A stretch of 64,000 bases of DNA from Olsenella sp. An188 (GCF_002160255.1 NZ_NFKF01000007.1:1-64000); one strand, 5' to 3'; shown: positions 34,543 to 46,586, numbered from the stretch's first letter. Notes: a model not told the origin generated them from the sequence alone. Translations and numbers: made by a program.

Positions 34543-36474
34543 CTAATCGTCTTGCTCGCTCGCGACGTACTCGTCCCAGCGCCCGTCGAGAAGCGCGTCC
34601 ACCGCGTCGCCCTCGACGGTCTCGCGCTCAAGCAGGACGCGCGCCATCGTATCCATCTGGTCGCGGCGGGCGCCGAGCACCTCGCGGGCCCGCTCGTGCC
34701 CGGCGCGCATGATGCGCTCCACCTCGTCGTCGATGCGCTTTGCCGTCTCGGCGGAGTAGTCCTGGTGGTTGGCGTAGTCCCGGCCGAGAAAGACCTCGTG
34801 CTGCGCCTCGCCGAAGACCTGCGCGCCGAGCTCCTCGCTCATGCCGTAGCGCGTGACCATCGTGCGCGCGAGCTTGGTGGCGCGCTCGAGGTCGTTGCTG
34901 GCGCCGGTCGTGACGTCGTCGCAGAAGAGCTCCTCGGCGGTGCGGCCGGCGAGCAGCACCGCGATCTGGTCGAGCATGCCGTCGCGCGTCTCCAGGAAGT
35001 GGTCCTCCTCCGGAACCTGCAGCGTGTAGCCGAGCGCCTGGCCGCGACTCACGATACTGATCTTGTGGATCGGGTCGGAGTTCTCGAGCACGTGGCCCAC
35101 GAGGGCGTGGCCGGACTCGTGGTAGGCGATGACGCGGCGCTCCCCCTCCGTGATCACGCGGCTCTTGCGCTCGGGGCCGGCAACGACGCGCTCCATGGCC
35201 TCCTCGACCTCGGCGGTCCCGATCAGCGAGAGGTGGCGGCGGGCGGCGAGAAGCGCGGCCTCGTTCATGAGGTTGGCGAGGTCGGCCCCCGTGAAGCCCG
35301 GCGTCACCTTGGCGAGGCGCCCGAAGTCGACGTCGTCCGCGAGGGGCTTGCCCTCGGCGTGCACGGCGAGGATCTTCTCGCGGCCGCCCACGTCGGGCCG
35401 GTCGACGGTGACGCGTCGGTCGAAGCGCCCCGGCCGCAGTAGGGCGGGGTCGAGGATGTCGGGGCGGTTGGTTGCCGCGACGAGGATGACCGACGAGCTG
35501 TCCTCGAAGCCGTCCATCTCGACGAGCAGCTGGTTCAGGGTCTGCTCGCGCTCGTCGTGGCCGCCGCCGAGGCCCGCGCCGCGCTGGCGGCCCACCGCGT
35601 CGATCTCGTCGATGAACACGATGCAGGGGGCCGCCTCCTTGGCCTGCTTGAAGAGGTCGCGCACGCGCGAGGCGCCCACGCCCACGAACATCTCCACGAA
35701 GTCCGAGCCGCTTATCGAGAAGAACGGCACGCCCGCCTCGCCGGCGACCGCCTTGGCGAGCAGCGTCTTGCCCGTGCCCGGCGGGCCCACGAGCAGCACG
35801 CCGTGCGGGATGCGCGCGCCCATCTTGTGGTAGCGCTCCGGGTCGGAGAGGAAGTCGCGCACCTCCTGGAGCTCCTCGACGGCCTCGTCGATTCCCGCCA
35901 CGTCGTCAAAGGTGACCTTGGGCCGCTCGGCCTCCGTGGTGAGAGCGCGGGTCTTGGAGAACTGCATCGTCTTGTCCTGCTGCCCGGACATGCGGCTCAT
36001 GTAGTACACGAAGACGCCCACCAGAAGCAGCGTGGGCACGACGGAGACGAGCACGGTCTCGAGCAGGCTGGAGTCCGAGGTGTCGATGTTGTAGGTGACG
36101 TCAGGATGCGCGGCCATGAGCTCGGCGAGCGAGTCGGACCCCACGTAGACGCTCGTGTAGTTGGTGAGCTGGTCCTCGTTGCCCTTCTCGGCGCCCTCCG
36201 CCCAGTACGTGCCCGAGACCGACCCGTCCGAGGTCCGGTAGGTGACCTCGGAGACGCGGCCGCCCTCGACCGCGGAGACGAACTCGTTGGTTGCGAGCGC
36301 GTCGGTCCCCTGACGGGGCCCGAAGAAGCTCGAGCCCAGCGTGTAGGCGACGTACGCCGCCACGACCACGAGGATGAGCGTGGAGATGGCGCTGGCGCGA
36401 GGGCGCTGGCCCCCGGGAAATCCCGGCCCGTGCGGTCCGGACGGCTCTCTGTCTGGGGTGTTGTTCTCTGACAC
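34543..36474 (-). CDS. ftsH: ATP-dependent zinc metalloprotease FtsH
   Basis: FtsH (643 residues) is the membrane-bound AAA protease that degrades misfolded and regulatory membrane proteins. Membrane helices at about 30-50 and 143-160 enclose an extracytoplasmic domain; AAA Walker A GPPGTGKT is at 230-237, Walker B in [13 protein letters not shown], the second region of homology includes [18 protein letters not shown], and the zinc site HESGH is at 452-456. The start is GTG behind AGGAG. It ends the tilS-hpt-ftsH cluster, a conserved order in Gram-positive bacteria. Confidence 0.96.
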   Translation of the reverse strand: MSENNTPDREPSGPHGPGFPGGQRPRASAISTLILVVVAAYVAYTLGSSFFGPRQGTDALATNEFVSAVEGGRVSEVTYRTSDGSVSGTYWAEGAEKGNEDQLTNYTSVYVGSDSLAELMAAHPDVTYNIDTSDSSLLETVLVSVVPTLLLVGVFVYYMSRMSGQQDKTMQFSKTRALTTEAERPKVTFDDVAGIDEAVEELQEVRDFLSDPERYHKMGARIPHGVLLVGPPGTGKTLLAKAVAGEAGVPFFSISGSDFVEMFVGVGASRVRDLFKQAKEAAPCIVFIDEIDAVGRQRGAGLGGGHDEREQTLNQLLVEMDGFEDSSSVILVAATNRPDILDPALLRPGRFDRRVTVDRPDVGGREKILAVHAEGKPLADDVDFGRLAKVTPGFTGADLANLMNEAALLAARRHLSLIGTAEVEEAMERVVAGPERKSRVITEGERRVIAYHESGHALVGHVLENSDPIHKISIVSRGQALGYTLQVPEEDHFLETRDGMLDQIAVLLAGRTAEELFCDDVTTGASNDLERATKLARTMVTRYGMSEELGAQVFGEAQHEVFLGRDYANHQDYSAETAKRIDDEVERIMRAGHERAREVLGARRDQMDTMARVLLERETVEGDAVDALLDGRWDEYVASEQDD

Positions 36475-36522
36475 TCGGGCTCCTAGCGTCTTGTCGGGCG
36501 AGAAGAACGGCGTGCCCGGGGC

Positions 36523-37074
36523 CTACTTCTCGTAGACCTCCGGCTTGAGGACGCCGATGTAGGGCAGGTTGCGGTAGCGCTCGGCGAAGTCGAGGCCGTA
36601 GCCCACGATGAACTCGTCGGGCACGTGCGTGCCAACGTAGCGCGGGTCGATGGCGGGACGGTTGCCGGGGACGTCCTTCACCAGGAACGCCGCCACCTCG
36701 ACGGAGGCGGGGTTCCTGTTCTGGAGCATCCTGATGAGGTAGGAGAGCGTGAGGCCCGAGTCGAGGATGTCCTCGACGATGAGCACGTCGCGGCCCTCGA
36801 TCTTGGTGTCGAGGTCCTTGACGATGCGCACCACGCCCGAGCTCTTGGCCCCCTCGCCGTAGCTCGAGACGGCCATGAAGTCCACGGAGAGCGGGCAGGA
36901 GATGGCGCGCATGAGGTCGGCGGTGAAGACCACCGCCCCACGCAGCACCGCCACGATCAGGGGGTTCCTGCCGGCGTAGTCGGCAGAGATCTGCTCGCCC
37001 ATGCGCTTCACGATTCCACGGATGTCCTCCTCGGAAAGCAGGACCTCCTTGACGTCCGGGTGCAGCTGCTCCAT
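36523..37074 (-). CDS. hpt: Hypoxanthine phosphoribosyltransferase
   Basis: A 183-residue purine salvage enzyme that makes IMP (and GMP) from the free base and PRPP. The PRPP loop VLIVEDILDSGLTL is at about 96-109, the VLRGAVVFTADL flexible-loop region is typical, and the GYGLDFAERYRNLPYIGVL C-terminus is well conserved. The start at 37074 has a GAGGAGGAG site. It lies between tilS and ftsH, 41 bases after tilS, and would recycle purine bases from nucleoside hydrolysis. Confidence 0.95.
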   Translation of the reverse strand: MEQLHPDVKEVLLSEEDIRGIVKRMGEQISADYAGRNPLIVAVLRGAVVFTADLMRAISCPLSVDFMAVSSYGEGAKSSGVVRIVKDLDTKIEGRDVLIVEDILDSGLTLSYLIRMLQNRNPASVEVAAFLVKDVPGNRPAIDPRYVGTHVPDEFIVGYGLDFAERYRNLPYIGVLKPEVYEK

Positions 37075-37115
37075 CGCTTCTCCTCCTCGTCCGTGGCGGG
37101 CGGCGCCCGCCCCAC

Positions 37116-38618
37116 TCACCTCTGTACGAGCGTCAATTCTAGCAGCCACCTCGTGGCCGAGGTGCAGCGGACCCGCTCGTCCGCGCGCAGGGGCGCGACC
37201 CACACGACCGAGCCGGTGGGCGAGACGTGCACGACGGGCGTGGCGGCGCGCTCGGCCAGCGGGACGCGGGCCTCCCCGAGCAAGTCCGAGAGCTTCTTGG
37301 ACTGGCCGTGCATGCCGAGCGGGCAGAGCACCTCCCCGGGGTGCGGGGCGTCGACCCACAGGCGCCCCCCGCGGGCCGGGTCCACGCCCGCGGCCTGCGC
37401 GTCGAGAAGGACCGACTCGCCGTCCCACTCGCGCGCGTGCGCGCGTGCGCGACCGACCGGGTCGGACCCGGGCTCGACCGGCAGCAGCCGCGCCACGAGC
37501 TCGCGCGACCCCGAGAGCGCGAGGCGCCCCGGGACCTCGAGCCAGGCGGCCGACGGCGCCGGGGCGGCCCGGCGCGCCCTCATGACGAGAAGCCCGTGCT
37601 GGACGCGCACGTCGACGCCGAGCGAGACGGTGACCGACCCCTCCCCCGCCGCCACGATCGAGAGGGTGGCGGCCACGTGGCGCGCCTCGAGCCGGGCGTC
37701 GGGGCAGACGGACAGCAGCGCCTGGCGCACCACGCGCCGCGCGATGGCGACCTCGAGCGCCGCCAGGCGGCCCGCGTCGAGCACGACGAGACCGTCCTTC
37801 TCGCCGCGCGTGAGGTCGCGCAGGGCACGGGAGGCTACGGAGGTGAGGTAGGCATCCTCGTCCGAGAGGATGTCGCAGGTCGAGGCGAGGCTCGCCGTGA
37901 CGCGCGGGTTGCGACGCTCGATCACGGGCATGAGCTCGTGGCGGACGTAGGCGCGCAGGTAGCGGGTGTCCGCGTTGGTGTCGTCCTCGCGCCAGACGAT
38001 GCCGCGCATCCGCAGGACCTCGCAGAGCTCCTCGTGGGTGCGGTCGAGCAGCGGGCGGACGATGCGGTTGCGGCGGCGCGGGATGGAGGAGAGCCCGGAG
38101 GCGCCGGCGCCGCGGATGGCGTTCATGAAGAAGGTCTCCGCGCGGTCGTCGGCGGTGTGGGCCGTGACGATGCGCGCGGCCGAGCGCGGCGTCCCGAGCT
38201 CGCGCGAGAGCTCGTTTGCGAGGCGCGCGGCCTCGGCGTAGCGCACGGTGCGGCCGGCGTTCTCGACGTTGCCGTCCGTGCCCGCGGCAAGCGCCGAGAC
38301 GTCGACGCGCCGGATCGTGCAGGGGATGCCGTAGCGGGAGGAGAGGTCGCGCACGAACTCCTCGTCCTCCTCGGCGTCGATGCCGCGGAGCTGGTGGTTG
38401 ACGTGGAGCACGTGCAGCCGCTCGCGGGCGATGCGCGCCGTGCCGCGGCCGTCGTCGATGTCGAGGGCGGAGGTCGCCGCCAGGACGAGAAGCGCCGTGG
38501 AGTCCGCCCCGCCCGACACCATGAGCACGACGGGGGCGAGCAGCCCCTCGTCCGCCTGGCCGCTCGGACGGTCGAAGCGGCTGCGCGGCGTGGCGTATCG
38601 GCGAGAAACGCTGGGCAT
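37116..38618 (-). CDS. tilS: tRNA(Ile)-lysidine synthase
   Basis: TilS (500 residues) converts the wobble cytidine of the AUA-reading tRNA-Ile to lysidine. The PP-loop VSGGADSTALLVL is at about 33-45; LHVNHQLRG and TAHTADDRAETFFMN follow; the C-terminal third contains the tRNA-binding domains (PHPGEVLCPLGMHGQSKKLSDLL). The length is at the upper end for the family. The gene precedes hpt and ftsH in the same direction. Confidence 0.93.
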   Translation of the reverse strand: MPSVSRRYATPRSRFDRPSGQADEGLLAPVVLMVSGGADSTALLVLAATSALDIDDGRGTARIARERLHVLHVNHQLRGIDAEEDEEFVRDLSSRYGIPCTIRRVDVSALAAGTDGNVENAGRTVRYAEAARLANELSRELGTPRSAARIVTAHTADDRAETFFMNAIRGAGASGLSSIPRRRNRIVRPLLDRTHEELCEVLRMRGIVWREDDTNADTRYLRAYVRHELMPVIERRNPRVTASLASTCDILSDEDAYLTSVASRALRDLTRGEKDGLVVLDAGRLAALEVAIARRVVRQALLSVCPDARLEARHVAATLSIVAAGEGSVTVSLGVDVRVQHGLLVMRARRAAPAPSAAWLEVPGRLALSGSRELVARLLPVEPGSDPVGRARAHAREWDGESVLLDAQAAGVDPARGGRLWVDAPHPGEVLCPLGMHGQSKKLSDLLGEARVPLAERAATPVVHVSPTGSVVWVAPLRADERVRCTSATRWLLELTLVQR

Positions 38619-38707
38619 GGGCTGACCCCCTCGACGGGTTATCCTAGATGCTTGGGCTCGAGAGCTTCGGCGCCCATGAACAAGTGTACGCCATCGAGAG
38701 GAGCCCC

Positions 38708-39520
38708 ATGACCCCCGAGATTCACCTGCACGTGCTTGCCAGCGGCTCGAAGGGCAACGCCGCCGTGGTGGAGGGGCCCGAGGGGCTCGTGCTCGTGGAC
38801 TGCGGCATCTCGCGGCGCGCCCTGCTCGCCCGGGCAGATGAGCTCGGGCTGGACATGGGGCGCGTCTCCGGCGTGATTCTCACGCACGAGCACTCCGACC
38901 ACGTGGGTGGGCTCACGGTCTTCTGCAACCGCTTCGACGGCCCGCTCTTTGCCACGGCGGGGACCGCCGGCGCGCGGCCCTACCTGGCCGAGCTCCCGTT
39001 CACGCTGGTGGGGAGCTCCGACGAGTTCGAGCTCGCGGGGATGCGCGTGCGGACCTTCCCCACCTCTCACGACGTGGCCGAGCCGATGGGCCTGCGCTTT
39101 GAGACGGCAGACGACGCCCTCGGCTACTGCACGGACACCGGCGAGCTCGGCCCCGAGGCGCTTGACGCGCTCGCGGGAGCGCGCATCCTCGCGCTCGAGT
39201 CAAACCACGACGAGCGGATGCTGGCGGGTGGCCCCTATCCCGCCCACCTCAAGGCCCGCGTTGCCGGCGCGCGGGGCCACCTCTCAAACGCGCAGGCGGC
39301 AGCGGCGCTGCGGGAGCTCGTGGGGCCGGACACCGAGACGGTGGTAGCCATGCACCTCTCGCAGGAGAACAACCGGCCGAGCGTGGCCGTCCGGGAGCTC
39401 GCGGCCGCCGTCGGCGCCGAGCCCGCGAGCGGCGAGGACGGCCGTCCCGAGGCGCGCACGCCCGACGGGCGCCTCACGATCTGCTGCGCCGCGCAGGACT
39501 GGCCGCTCAGCGTCTGGTAG
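38708..39520 (+). CDS. MBL-fold metal-dependent hydrolase (WalJ/YycJ-like)
   Basis: A 270-residue metallo-beta-lactamase-fold protein. The zinc motif is THEHSDHVGGL, LASGSKGNAAVVE is the usual N-terminus of the YycJ/WalJ group, TSHDVAEPMGLRF, ALESNHDERML and HLSQENN complete the ligand set. Relatives are linked to cell-wall signalling in Firmicutes and to nuclease activity; here function is inferred from family only. The start at 38708 is chosen for the GAGAGGAG site; an upstream ATG at 38648 has none. It is divergent from tilS. Confidence 0.88.
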   Translation: MTPEIHLHVLASGSKGNAAVVEGPEGLVLVDCGISRRALLARADELGLDMGRVSGVILTHEHSDHVGGLTVFCNRFDGPLFATAGTAGARPYLAELPFTLVGSSDEFELAGMRVRTFPTSHDVAEPMGLRFETADDALGYCTDTGELGPEALDALAGARILALESNHDERMLAGGPYPAHLKARVAGARGHLSNAQAAAALRELVGPDTETVVAMHLSQENNRPSVAVRELAAAVGAEPASGEDGRPEARTPDGRLTICCAAQDWPLSVW

Positions 39521-39530
39521 CGGGGCGCGG

Positions 39531-39557
39531 GGTTCTTCTCGCCGGGCGAGAAGAACC
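39531..39557. repeat. Inverted pair of the GGCGAGAAG signal
   Basis: GGTTCTTCTCGCC (39531-39543) and its exact complement GGCGAGAAGAACC (39545-39557) form a 27-base palindrome with a one-base centre, 10 bases beyond the WalJ-like stop codon. It could be a terminator stem, though no T run follows. Inverted pairs of uptake sequences behind genes are well known in Neisseria, and this is the clearest such arrangement here. Confidence 0.7.
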
Positions 39558-39610
39558 GTTTGCTCGTACATAACTCAGAGTTTGCGTGCGGAAGCCCCGC
39601 ACTGGCCCGC

Positions 39611-39642
39611 AAAAAGGGGCCGGCCCCGAAGGACCAGCCCCG
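39611..39642 (-). terminator. Terminator after hsp20
   Basis: On the minus strand GGGGCTGGTCC-TTC-GGGGCCGGCCCC is followed directly by TTTTT (complement of 39611-39615), 24 bases beyond the hsp20 stop codon. A classic intrinsic terminator. Confidence 0.88.
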
Positions 39643-39665
39643 CTGGAAGGTGACGTAGCCGTACG

Positions 39666-40097
39666 CTAGTCGATGGAGACCTTGGTGACGTTGGCCTTCT
39701 CCTGCTGCTTGGGGACGTTCACCGTGAGGATGCCGCCCTCGAGCCGGGCCGTGAGGCCGGAGACCGCCGCGTCCTTGAGGAAGACGCCGCGCGTGGCGCT
39801 CCACTCGCCGGACTCCTTGTAGAGGTAGTTCTTGCCCTTCTCCTCGTCGGACTCCTTCTTGTCAACGGAGACGGACAGGCGCCCCTCGTTGAGCTCGACG
39901 TCGATCTGCTCGCGCGTGACGCCCGGGAGCTCGGCGGTGACGACGTAGCGGTCGCCGGCGTCCTCGACGTTCATCTTGAAGCCGGCGTTGCCCGTGGAGA
40001 GCGCGGCGAACGGCGCGTCGAAGAAGCGGTCGATCTCGTCGAACGGCCAGTTGCGAAGAGCCCTCGAGTAACGGTCATACGGAATCATGCTTGCCAT
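39666..40097 (-). CDS. hsp20: Small heat-shock protein, Hsp20 family
   Basis: A 143-residue alpha-crystallin-type chaperone. The alpha-crystallin domain spans about 38-130: FKMNVEDAGDRYVVTAELPGV, the LSVSVDKK strand, and the conserved GxLxV-like end as GGILTVNVPK. The N-terminus (WPFDEIDRFFDAPF) is of the usual oligomerising type. The ATG at 40097 is chosen for the GAGGAG site; other in-frame starts up and downstream lack one. Heat-shock control is likely, but I do not find the repeat shared by clpB and dnaK in front of it. Confidence 0.93.
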   Translation of the reverse strand: MASMIPYDRYSRALRNWPFDEIDRFFDAPFAALSTGNAGFKMNVEDAGDRYVVTAELPGVTREQIDVELNEGRLSVSVDKKESDEEKGKNYLYKESGEWSATRGVFLKDAAVSGLTARLEGGILTVNVPKQQEKANVTKVSID

Positions 40098-40281
40098 GGT
40101 TATCACTCCTCTTTCTGTGGTGGGCGCCTCCCCGGGCACCCTGTCGCTCATGGTTAGTTATTCCCTCGCACGCCGCTTTTATGCCCGTGTCGCAAGATTT
40201 TCTTAGCGTCACATACTCATCATATATAAGTGCCTATGACTTAAGTTTGTTGAAGCGAGGTGACGTTCTCCTTACGTTTTG

Positions 40282-40287
40282 TATAGT
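40282..40287 (+). promoter_or_regulatory. Possible -10 element upstream of the small membrane protein
   Basis: A TATAGT hexamer lies 83 bases before the start at 40370 in an AT-richer stretch. A TATATAAG-like string near 40219 on the same segment may serve the divergent hsp20 gene. No -35 is clear for either. Confidence 0.35.
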
Positions 40288-40369
40288 CTTTGGCGGGGGG
40301 CTCCCTAACGCCCGTGAGCTGCCCTATCATGAGATGCACTGCCGGGCACGACCGCCATCGGAGGCATGC

Positions 40370-40804
40370 ATGAGCACTGACCACGAGCTCGACCGCGAGG
40401 CACCCGCCGCGCCCGATGAGGGGACGGCCGCGCAGGGCTCCCCCGCTCCCTACATCCGCCAGCGCCCGGCGCACCGCAGCGTCGAGCCCATCGACGACTT
40501 CGCCCTCGAGGAGGGCGAGCCCGAGTACGTGGCGCACGACTCCGACTTCACCACGCGCGGGAGCGCCTTCTCCGGCCGCGCCTACCGCAGGTCGCGCTCC
40601 GAGGGCGCCCAGCTCCGCCGGGACCTCCACTACGGTCAGTACCTCGAGATTCCCAAGGGCCGCCGCGACATCTTCGCCTCGCGCGAGCGCAAGACGCGCA
40701 TCAAGACCGCCATCGCCCTCATCGTGGTGCTGGCGGTCCTGGCCGTCGTCGTCTTCTTCGTCTGGGAGTACATGCAGACCAACTGGGGCTCCACGGCCCG
40801 CTAG
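40370..40804 (+). CDS. Small single-pass membrane protein, unknown function
   Basis: A 144-residue protein I do not recognise. Residues 1-110 are hydrophilic and rich in Ala, Glu, Pro and Arg with an Arg-rich stretch (RAYRRSRSEGAQLRR), one membrane helix follows at about 112-133 (IKTAIALIVVLAVLAVVVFFVW), and about 10 residues remain on the other side. The positive-inside rule places the long N-terminus in the cytoplasm. The start at 40370 has a GGAGG site. It stands alone between hsp20 and an HAD gene. Confidence 0.7.
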   Translation: MSTDHELDREAPAAPDEGTAAQGSPAPYIRQRPAHRSVEPIDDFALEEGEPEYVAHDSDFTTRGSAFSGRAYRRSRSEGAQLRRDLHYGQYLEIPKGRRDIFASRERKTRIKTAIALIVVLAVLAVVVFFVWEYMQTNWGSTAR

Positions 40805-40843
40805 GCCCGCCCGGCGAGAAGAACCTCGCCGCGGCAGGCGAGC

Positions 40844-41650
40844 CTAGGCCCAGGGGTCGCGCTCGAAGAGCGGCTCCGGGTCCGGACGGCGGTCCGAGTA
40901 CGGGTCGTACCCGTCGTCGTCCTCGTTCTCCGCGCGGATGAACTCGTCGCGCGGGGCCGCGGGGGCCGCGCTCGCGACGGAGGCGGAGGGTCGGCGCGCC
41001 TCGCCCAGGACGGCGCCCGCAAGCTCGTGCAGGCTTCCGAGCACCCCCTCGCACAGAGCGGTGACCTCGGGCGTCGCCTCCGCCCACTCCGGCACCATGT
41101 AGGTGCGCATCCCCGCCGCGTGCGCCGCGCGGACCCCATTCACCGAGTCCTCGACGGCAACGCACGACGCGGGGTCCACGCCCAGGCGGCGGGCGGCCTC
41201 GAGGTAGATGTCGGGCGCGGGCTTGGCGTGCTCGATCTCGTCGCCGAAGGTCATGGTGGCAAAGTAGGGCGCCATGCCAAAGCGCTCCATGAGCGGAAGC
41301 GCGTGCTCGCGCACCGTGGTGGTCGCCAGCGCGGCCGTCACCCCCGCGTCGACGACGGCGCGGATGGCCTCGAGCGCACCGTCGCACGGCTCGAGGCCCT
41401 CGTCGCGCAGGGCGCGGAAGATCTCGAAGTGGCGGGCAAAGAGGCGCTCGGTGAGCGCGGGGTCGCCGAATTCGGCGTCGATCATGGCGCGCGCGTTGGG
41501 CATGCTGCAGCCCACGAAGGCGTGCCAGATGCGCTCGGGGACGTCGAGGCCCAGGTCGGCCGCCGCGCGGCGCCACGCGGTCTGGCTCACGCGCTCGGTG
41601 TCGACGAGGGTCCCGTCCATGTCAAATATCACGGCCTGCGGTGCGCTCAC
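40844..41650 (-). CDS. HAD-family phosphatase (beta-phosphoglucomutase-like)
   Basis: A 268-residue haloacid dehalogenase hydrolase. Motif I is FDMDGTLVDTE with both catalytic aspartates, motif II lies in ALATTTV, motif III is the KPAPDIY lysine, and motif IV is VAVEDSVNGV. The helical cap (residues about 20-85) places it with beta-phosphoglucomutase and related sugar-phosphate phosphatases. About 45 C-terminal residues (after 222) are an acidic, Pro-rich tail not normal for the family. The start is GTG with a GAGGAGGAG site. Substrate unknown. Confidence 0.88.
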   Translation of the reverse strand: MSAPQAVIFDMDGTLVDTERVSQTAWRRAAADLGLDVPERIWHAFVGCSMPNARAMIDAEFGDPALTERLFARHFEIFRALRDEGLEPCDGALEAIRAVVDAGVTAALATTTVREHALPLMERFGMAPYFATMTFGDEIEHAKPAPDIYLEAARRLGVDPASCVAVEDSVNGVRAAHAAGMRTYMVPEWAEATPEVTALCEGVLGSLHELAGAVLGEARRPSASVASAAPAAPRDEFIRAENEDDDGYDPYSDRRPDPEPLFERDPWA

Positions 41651-41775
41651 GATGCTCCTCCTCTCGGCTCAAACGCACCGTATTGTAGCGCGGCGCGCCG
41701 GCGAGAAGAACCTCGTCGGCGCGCGGTCATGACGCGCCCGGCACGCCGGAGGTCCCGGCGCGCCGGGCGGCGGCG

Positions 41776-44445
<2,670 letters not shown>

Positions 44446-44514
44446 GGTTGCCCCCTTCTGGGTCCGCTGTTTGTCAACGGATATTGTTCCCGGTTGAGGG
44501 CGCGCTGAAACACA

Positions 44515-44539
44515 AATCTAAGTCTCCACATGATAGATT
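44515..44539 (-). promoter_or_regulatory. Candidate heat-shock operator before clpB
   Basis: AATCTAA (44515-44521) and ATAGATT (44533-44539) form an inverted repeat with an 11-base spacer, GTCTCCACATG. The site before dnaK at 62265-62289 has the same half-sites and a spacer differing in two bases. The HspR repressor encoded at 57803-58297 is the natural candidate ligand, but the half-sites differ from the published HAIR consensus CTTGAGT-N7-ACTCAAG, so this is inference. Confidence 0.65.
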
Positions 44540-44559
44540 TTCTCTGCGTGACAACCGAA

Positions 44560-44995
44560 GGCCTGGCGAGAAGGACGCGCGGCGCGGCGGTGGCGCGGCC
44601 CGAGGCCGGAGGCGCCGCAAGCCGGGCCCACCCGAGGCCGGCGCACCGGCAAAACGGGAGCTTCCCGAGGCCGGCGCACCGGCAAAACGGGAGCTTCCCG
44701 AGGCCGGCGCTGCCACAAAACGCGGGCGGTTGGGTGTTTGACCCTCCCCGCGCTCGGCGCGAGGTCCTTCTCGCCAGAAACCCCGTGCGATTGGGTGGCA
44801 CGTTTGATATGGGAGGCCGCGAGTGGGCGTTCTTCTCGCCAGATTTCCGCGCTTTTGCTGATATTGGGTGGCATCCTTGATGGGTTGCGCGCTCGCATAT
44901 CAAACATGTCACCCAATCGCTGGCCGTTTTGGCCGCGGCGGGCAGAGGCGGGCGGCGAGCGGGCCCGCGGCGGGCGAGAAGAGCGAGCGGGCCGC
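44560..44995. repeat. Intergenic inverted-repeat element, copy 2
   Basis: This fills most of the clpB-MFS gap (44446-45101). Direct copies of the terminal motif are at 44790-44810 (ATTGGGTGGCACGTTTGAT) and, weaker, at about 44862-44880; the inverted copy is at 44897-44917 with two mismatches to the first. Flanks on both sides match copy 3 near 57600 over more than 100 bases, including GGTCCTTCTCGCCAGAAA. Left of it are two exact 33-bp tandem repeats (44634-44666, 44667-44699) and a partial third. Four GGCGAGAAG 9-mers lie inside. No gene is seen. Confidence 0.8.
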
Positions 44996-45020
44996 GAGCG
45001 GGAGGAACCGCGTCGTCGGA

Positions 45021-45060
45021 AAACAGAGCCCGCCGCCCAGCGCAAGGCTGGACGACGGGC
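45021..45060 (-). terminator. Terminator after the MFS gene
   Basis: On the minus strand GCCCGTCGTCCAGC pairs imperfectly with GCTGGGCGGCGGGC, followed by TCTGTTTTCC. It lies about 40 bases beyond the transporter stop codon and closes the minus-strand array. Confidence 0.78.
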
Positions 45061-45101
45061 CAGGGGAGAGCCCCCACGAGGCATGGCGACTCGCGGGAGG
45101 T

Positions 45102-46541
45102 TTACGCCTCGTCCTCGGCAGCGCGAGAACGGCTGTAGATCATCTTCATGGAGAGGATGAAGATCACTAGGCCGCCAAGGATAACCAGGCCGCCGATGAA
45201 GAAGACGTTGGCGTAGGTGGAGGCGGCGCCGGCAGCGGTGCCGAAGATGCTGCTCTCGGGCATGAAGCCGTTGGCCATCATCTGACCGAACAGAGCAACG
45301 CCGATGGAGCCGGTAAGCGCCTGGATGAGGTCGTTGAAGCCGAGCGCGCGACCAGACTCCTCGGCGGAGACCGTCAGCGTTGCGGTATCAACGATCGGCT
45401 GATAGAAGAACGAGGTGCCGAAGTAGTAGACGCACGGGGCGATGCAGATGGACCAGATGGCACCCGCCTGGACGGTCGCAGCGGTAAGGATGAGGCCGCC
45501 ACCCATGCAGGTAAGGGCGAGAATGACCGACGCCTTGCGACCCATACGCTTGATGATGGGGCCAGCGCCGATGCCGACAATCGCGGCAACGATGCTCGAC
45601 CAGACGAGCAGGTTGGAGACCTGCGAGGAGTCGAGGCCGTAGACGTTCATACCGATGTTGTTGGCGCCGGAGCTGATGGTGTAGCTGAAGAAGTAGCCAA
45701 CGAAGATGACGATCATGGTCATCGCGAAGGCGGGGTTGGTGAGCATCTTCGGGGTGATGAAGGGGTTCTTGGCCTTGTTGATGTAGACGATGAAGGCAAT
45801 GAGGGTCACGAAGATGGCCACGAGCCAGAACGTGCTCATGTCAGTGAAGTACATGGTGATGGAGCACGCAAACAGGCCGATGAGCGTAAAGCCGACCCCG
45901 TCGATGGTGGCGCCCACGGCGTGGTTGTCCGGGAGGTTCTTGGACAGGAACGGCAGCATGGGAATGGCGATGAGGCCGACTCCGAAGATGATGCGCCAGT
46001 CGATGAGCGTCACATAGCCAGCGAGAAACACGCCAAGGGCGGCGGCGATGCGGAACACGGCAACGAACAGGCCGTACCACACGACACGGTTCTTCTTCTC
46101 GATGTACTTGGACACGAGCACGAGGAAGATGGAGCCAGAGACCTGCCAGCCCGCAGACTGAATCACGCGCGCGGCGATGACGATCCAGATGCTGAGGTTG
46201 CCGAGAAGGCCCAGCGCGGAACCGATGATGAACACGACGGTTCCGACGACGATCATCTTCTTGAGAGAGAGGAAGTCACCGAGTGAGCCGTAGATGACGC
46301 AGACAATGCCCAGCACGATGCCGGGGATCGACGTGATGAGCGGCGCAAGGCCAGGCTGGCCGAGCTGGTCGCCGATGTTGACGTAGATCATGTTGAACGC
46401 CTGCTGCATGAAGACGCCCAGCGTGAAGATGACAAGCACCAGCGGCACGGAGACGCGCGCCATCTTGTTGAGCTTCAGCCACTCCTCCGATCCCTCTTCG
46501 GGAACGGGGATGCCGTTCTGCTTCTCCAACTCTTCTGCCAT
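45102..46541 (-). CDS. MFS transporter, drug:H+ antiporter-like
   Basis: A 479-residue major facilitator with about 14 hydrophobic segments, as in the DHA2 group. The loop after helix 2 reads YGSLGDFLSLKKM (the MFS G-D-R/K signature), and AARVIQSAGWQVSG resembles the RVIQG motif of DHA2 proteins. It sits at the end of the ribosidase/kinase gene array but behind its own terminator (46587-46612), so it may have a separate promoter. It could import a sugar or nucleoside or export a toxic product; neither can be told from sequence. The codon use is less GC-biased than nearby genes. The start follows AAGGAG. Confidence 0.88.
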   Translation of the reverse strand: MAEELEKQNGIPVPEEGSEEWLKLNKMARVSVPLVLVIFTLGVFMQQAFNMIYVNIGDQLGQPGLAPLITSIPGIVLGIVCVIYGSLGDFLSLKKMIVVGTVVFIIGSALGLLGNLSIWIVIAARVIQSAGWQVSGSIFLVLVSKYIEKKNRVVWYGLFVAVFRIAAALGVFLAGYVTLIDWRIIFGVGLIAIPMLPFLSKNLPDNHAVGATIDGVGFTLIGLFACSITMYFTDMSTFWLVAIFVTLIAFIVYINKAKNPFITPKMLTNPAFAMTMIVIFVGYFFSYTISSGANNIGMNVYGLDSSQVSNLLVWSSIVAAIVGIGAGPIIKRMGRKASVILALTCMGGGLILTAATVQAGAIWSICIAPCVYYFGTSFFYQPIVDTATLTVSAEESGRALGFNDLIQALTGSIGVALFGQMMANGFMPESSIFGTAAGAASTYANVFFIGGLVILGGLVIFILSMKMIYSRSRAAEDEA

Positions 46542-46586
46542 TGAAAACTCCTTCCGATCTTGTTCGAGACAGACAGAATATGCATG

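Noticed and set aside
44634-44733. Tandem 33-bp units as a CRISPR array
   Set aside because: The units are directly adjacent with no variable spacers and there are no cas genes.
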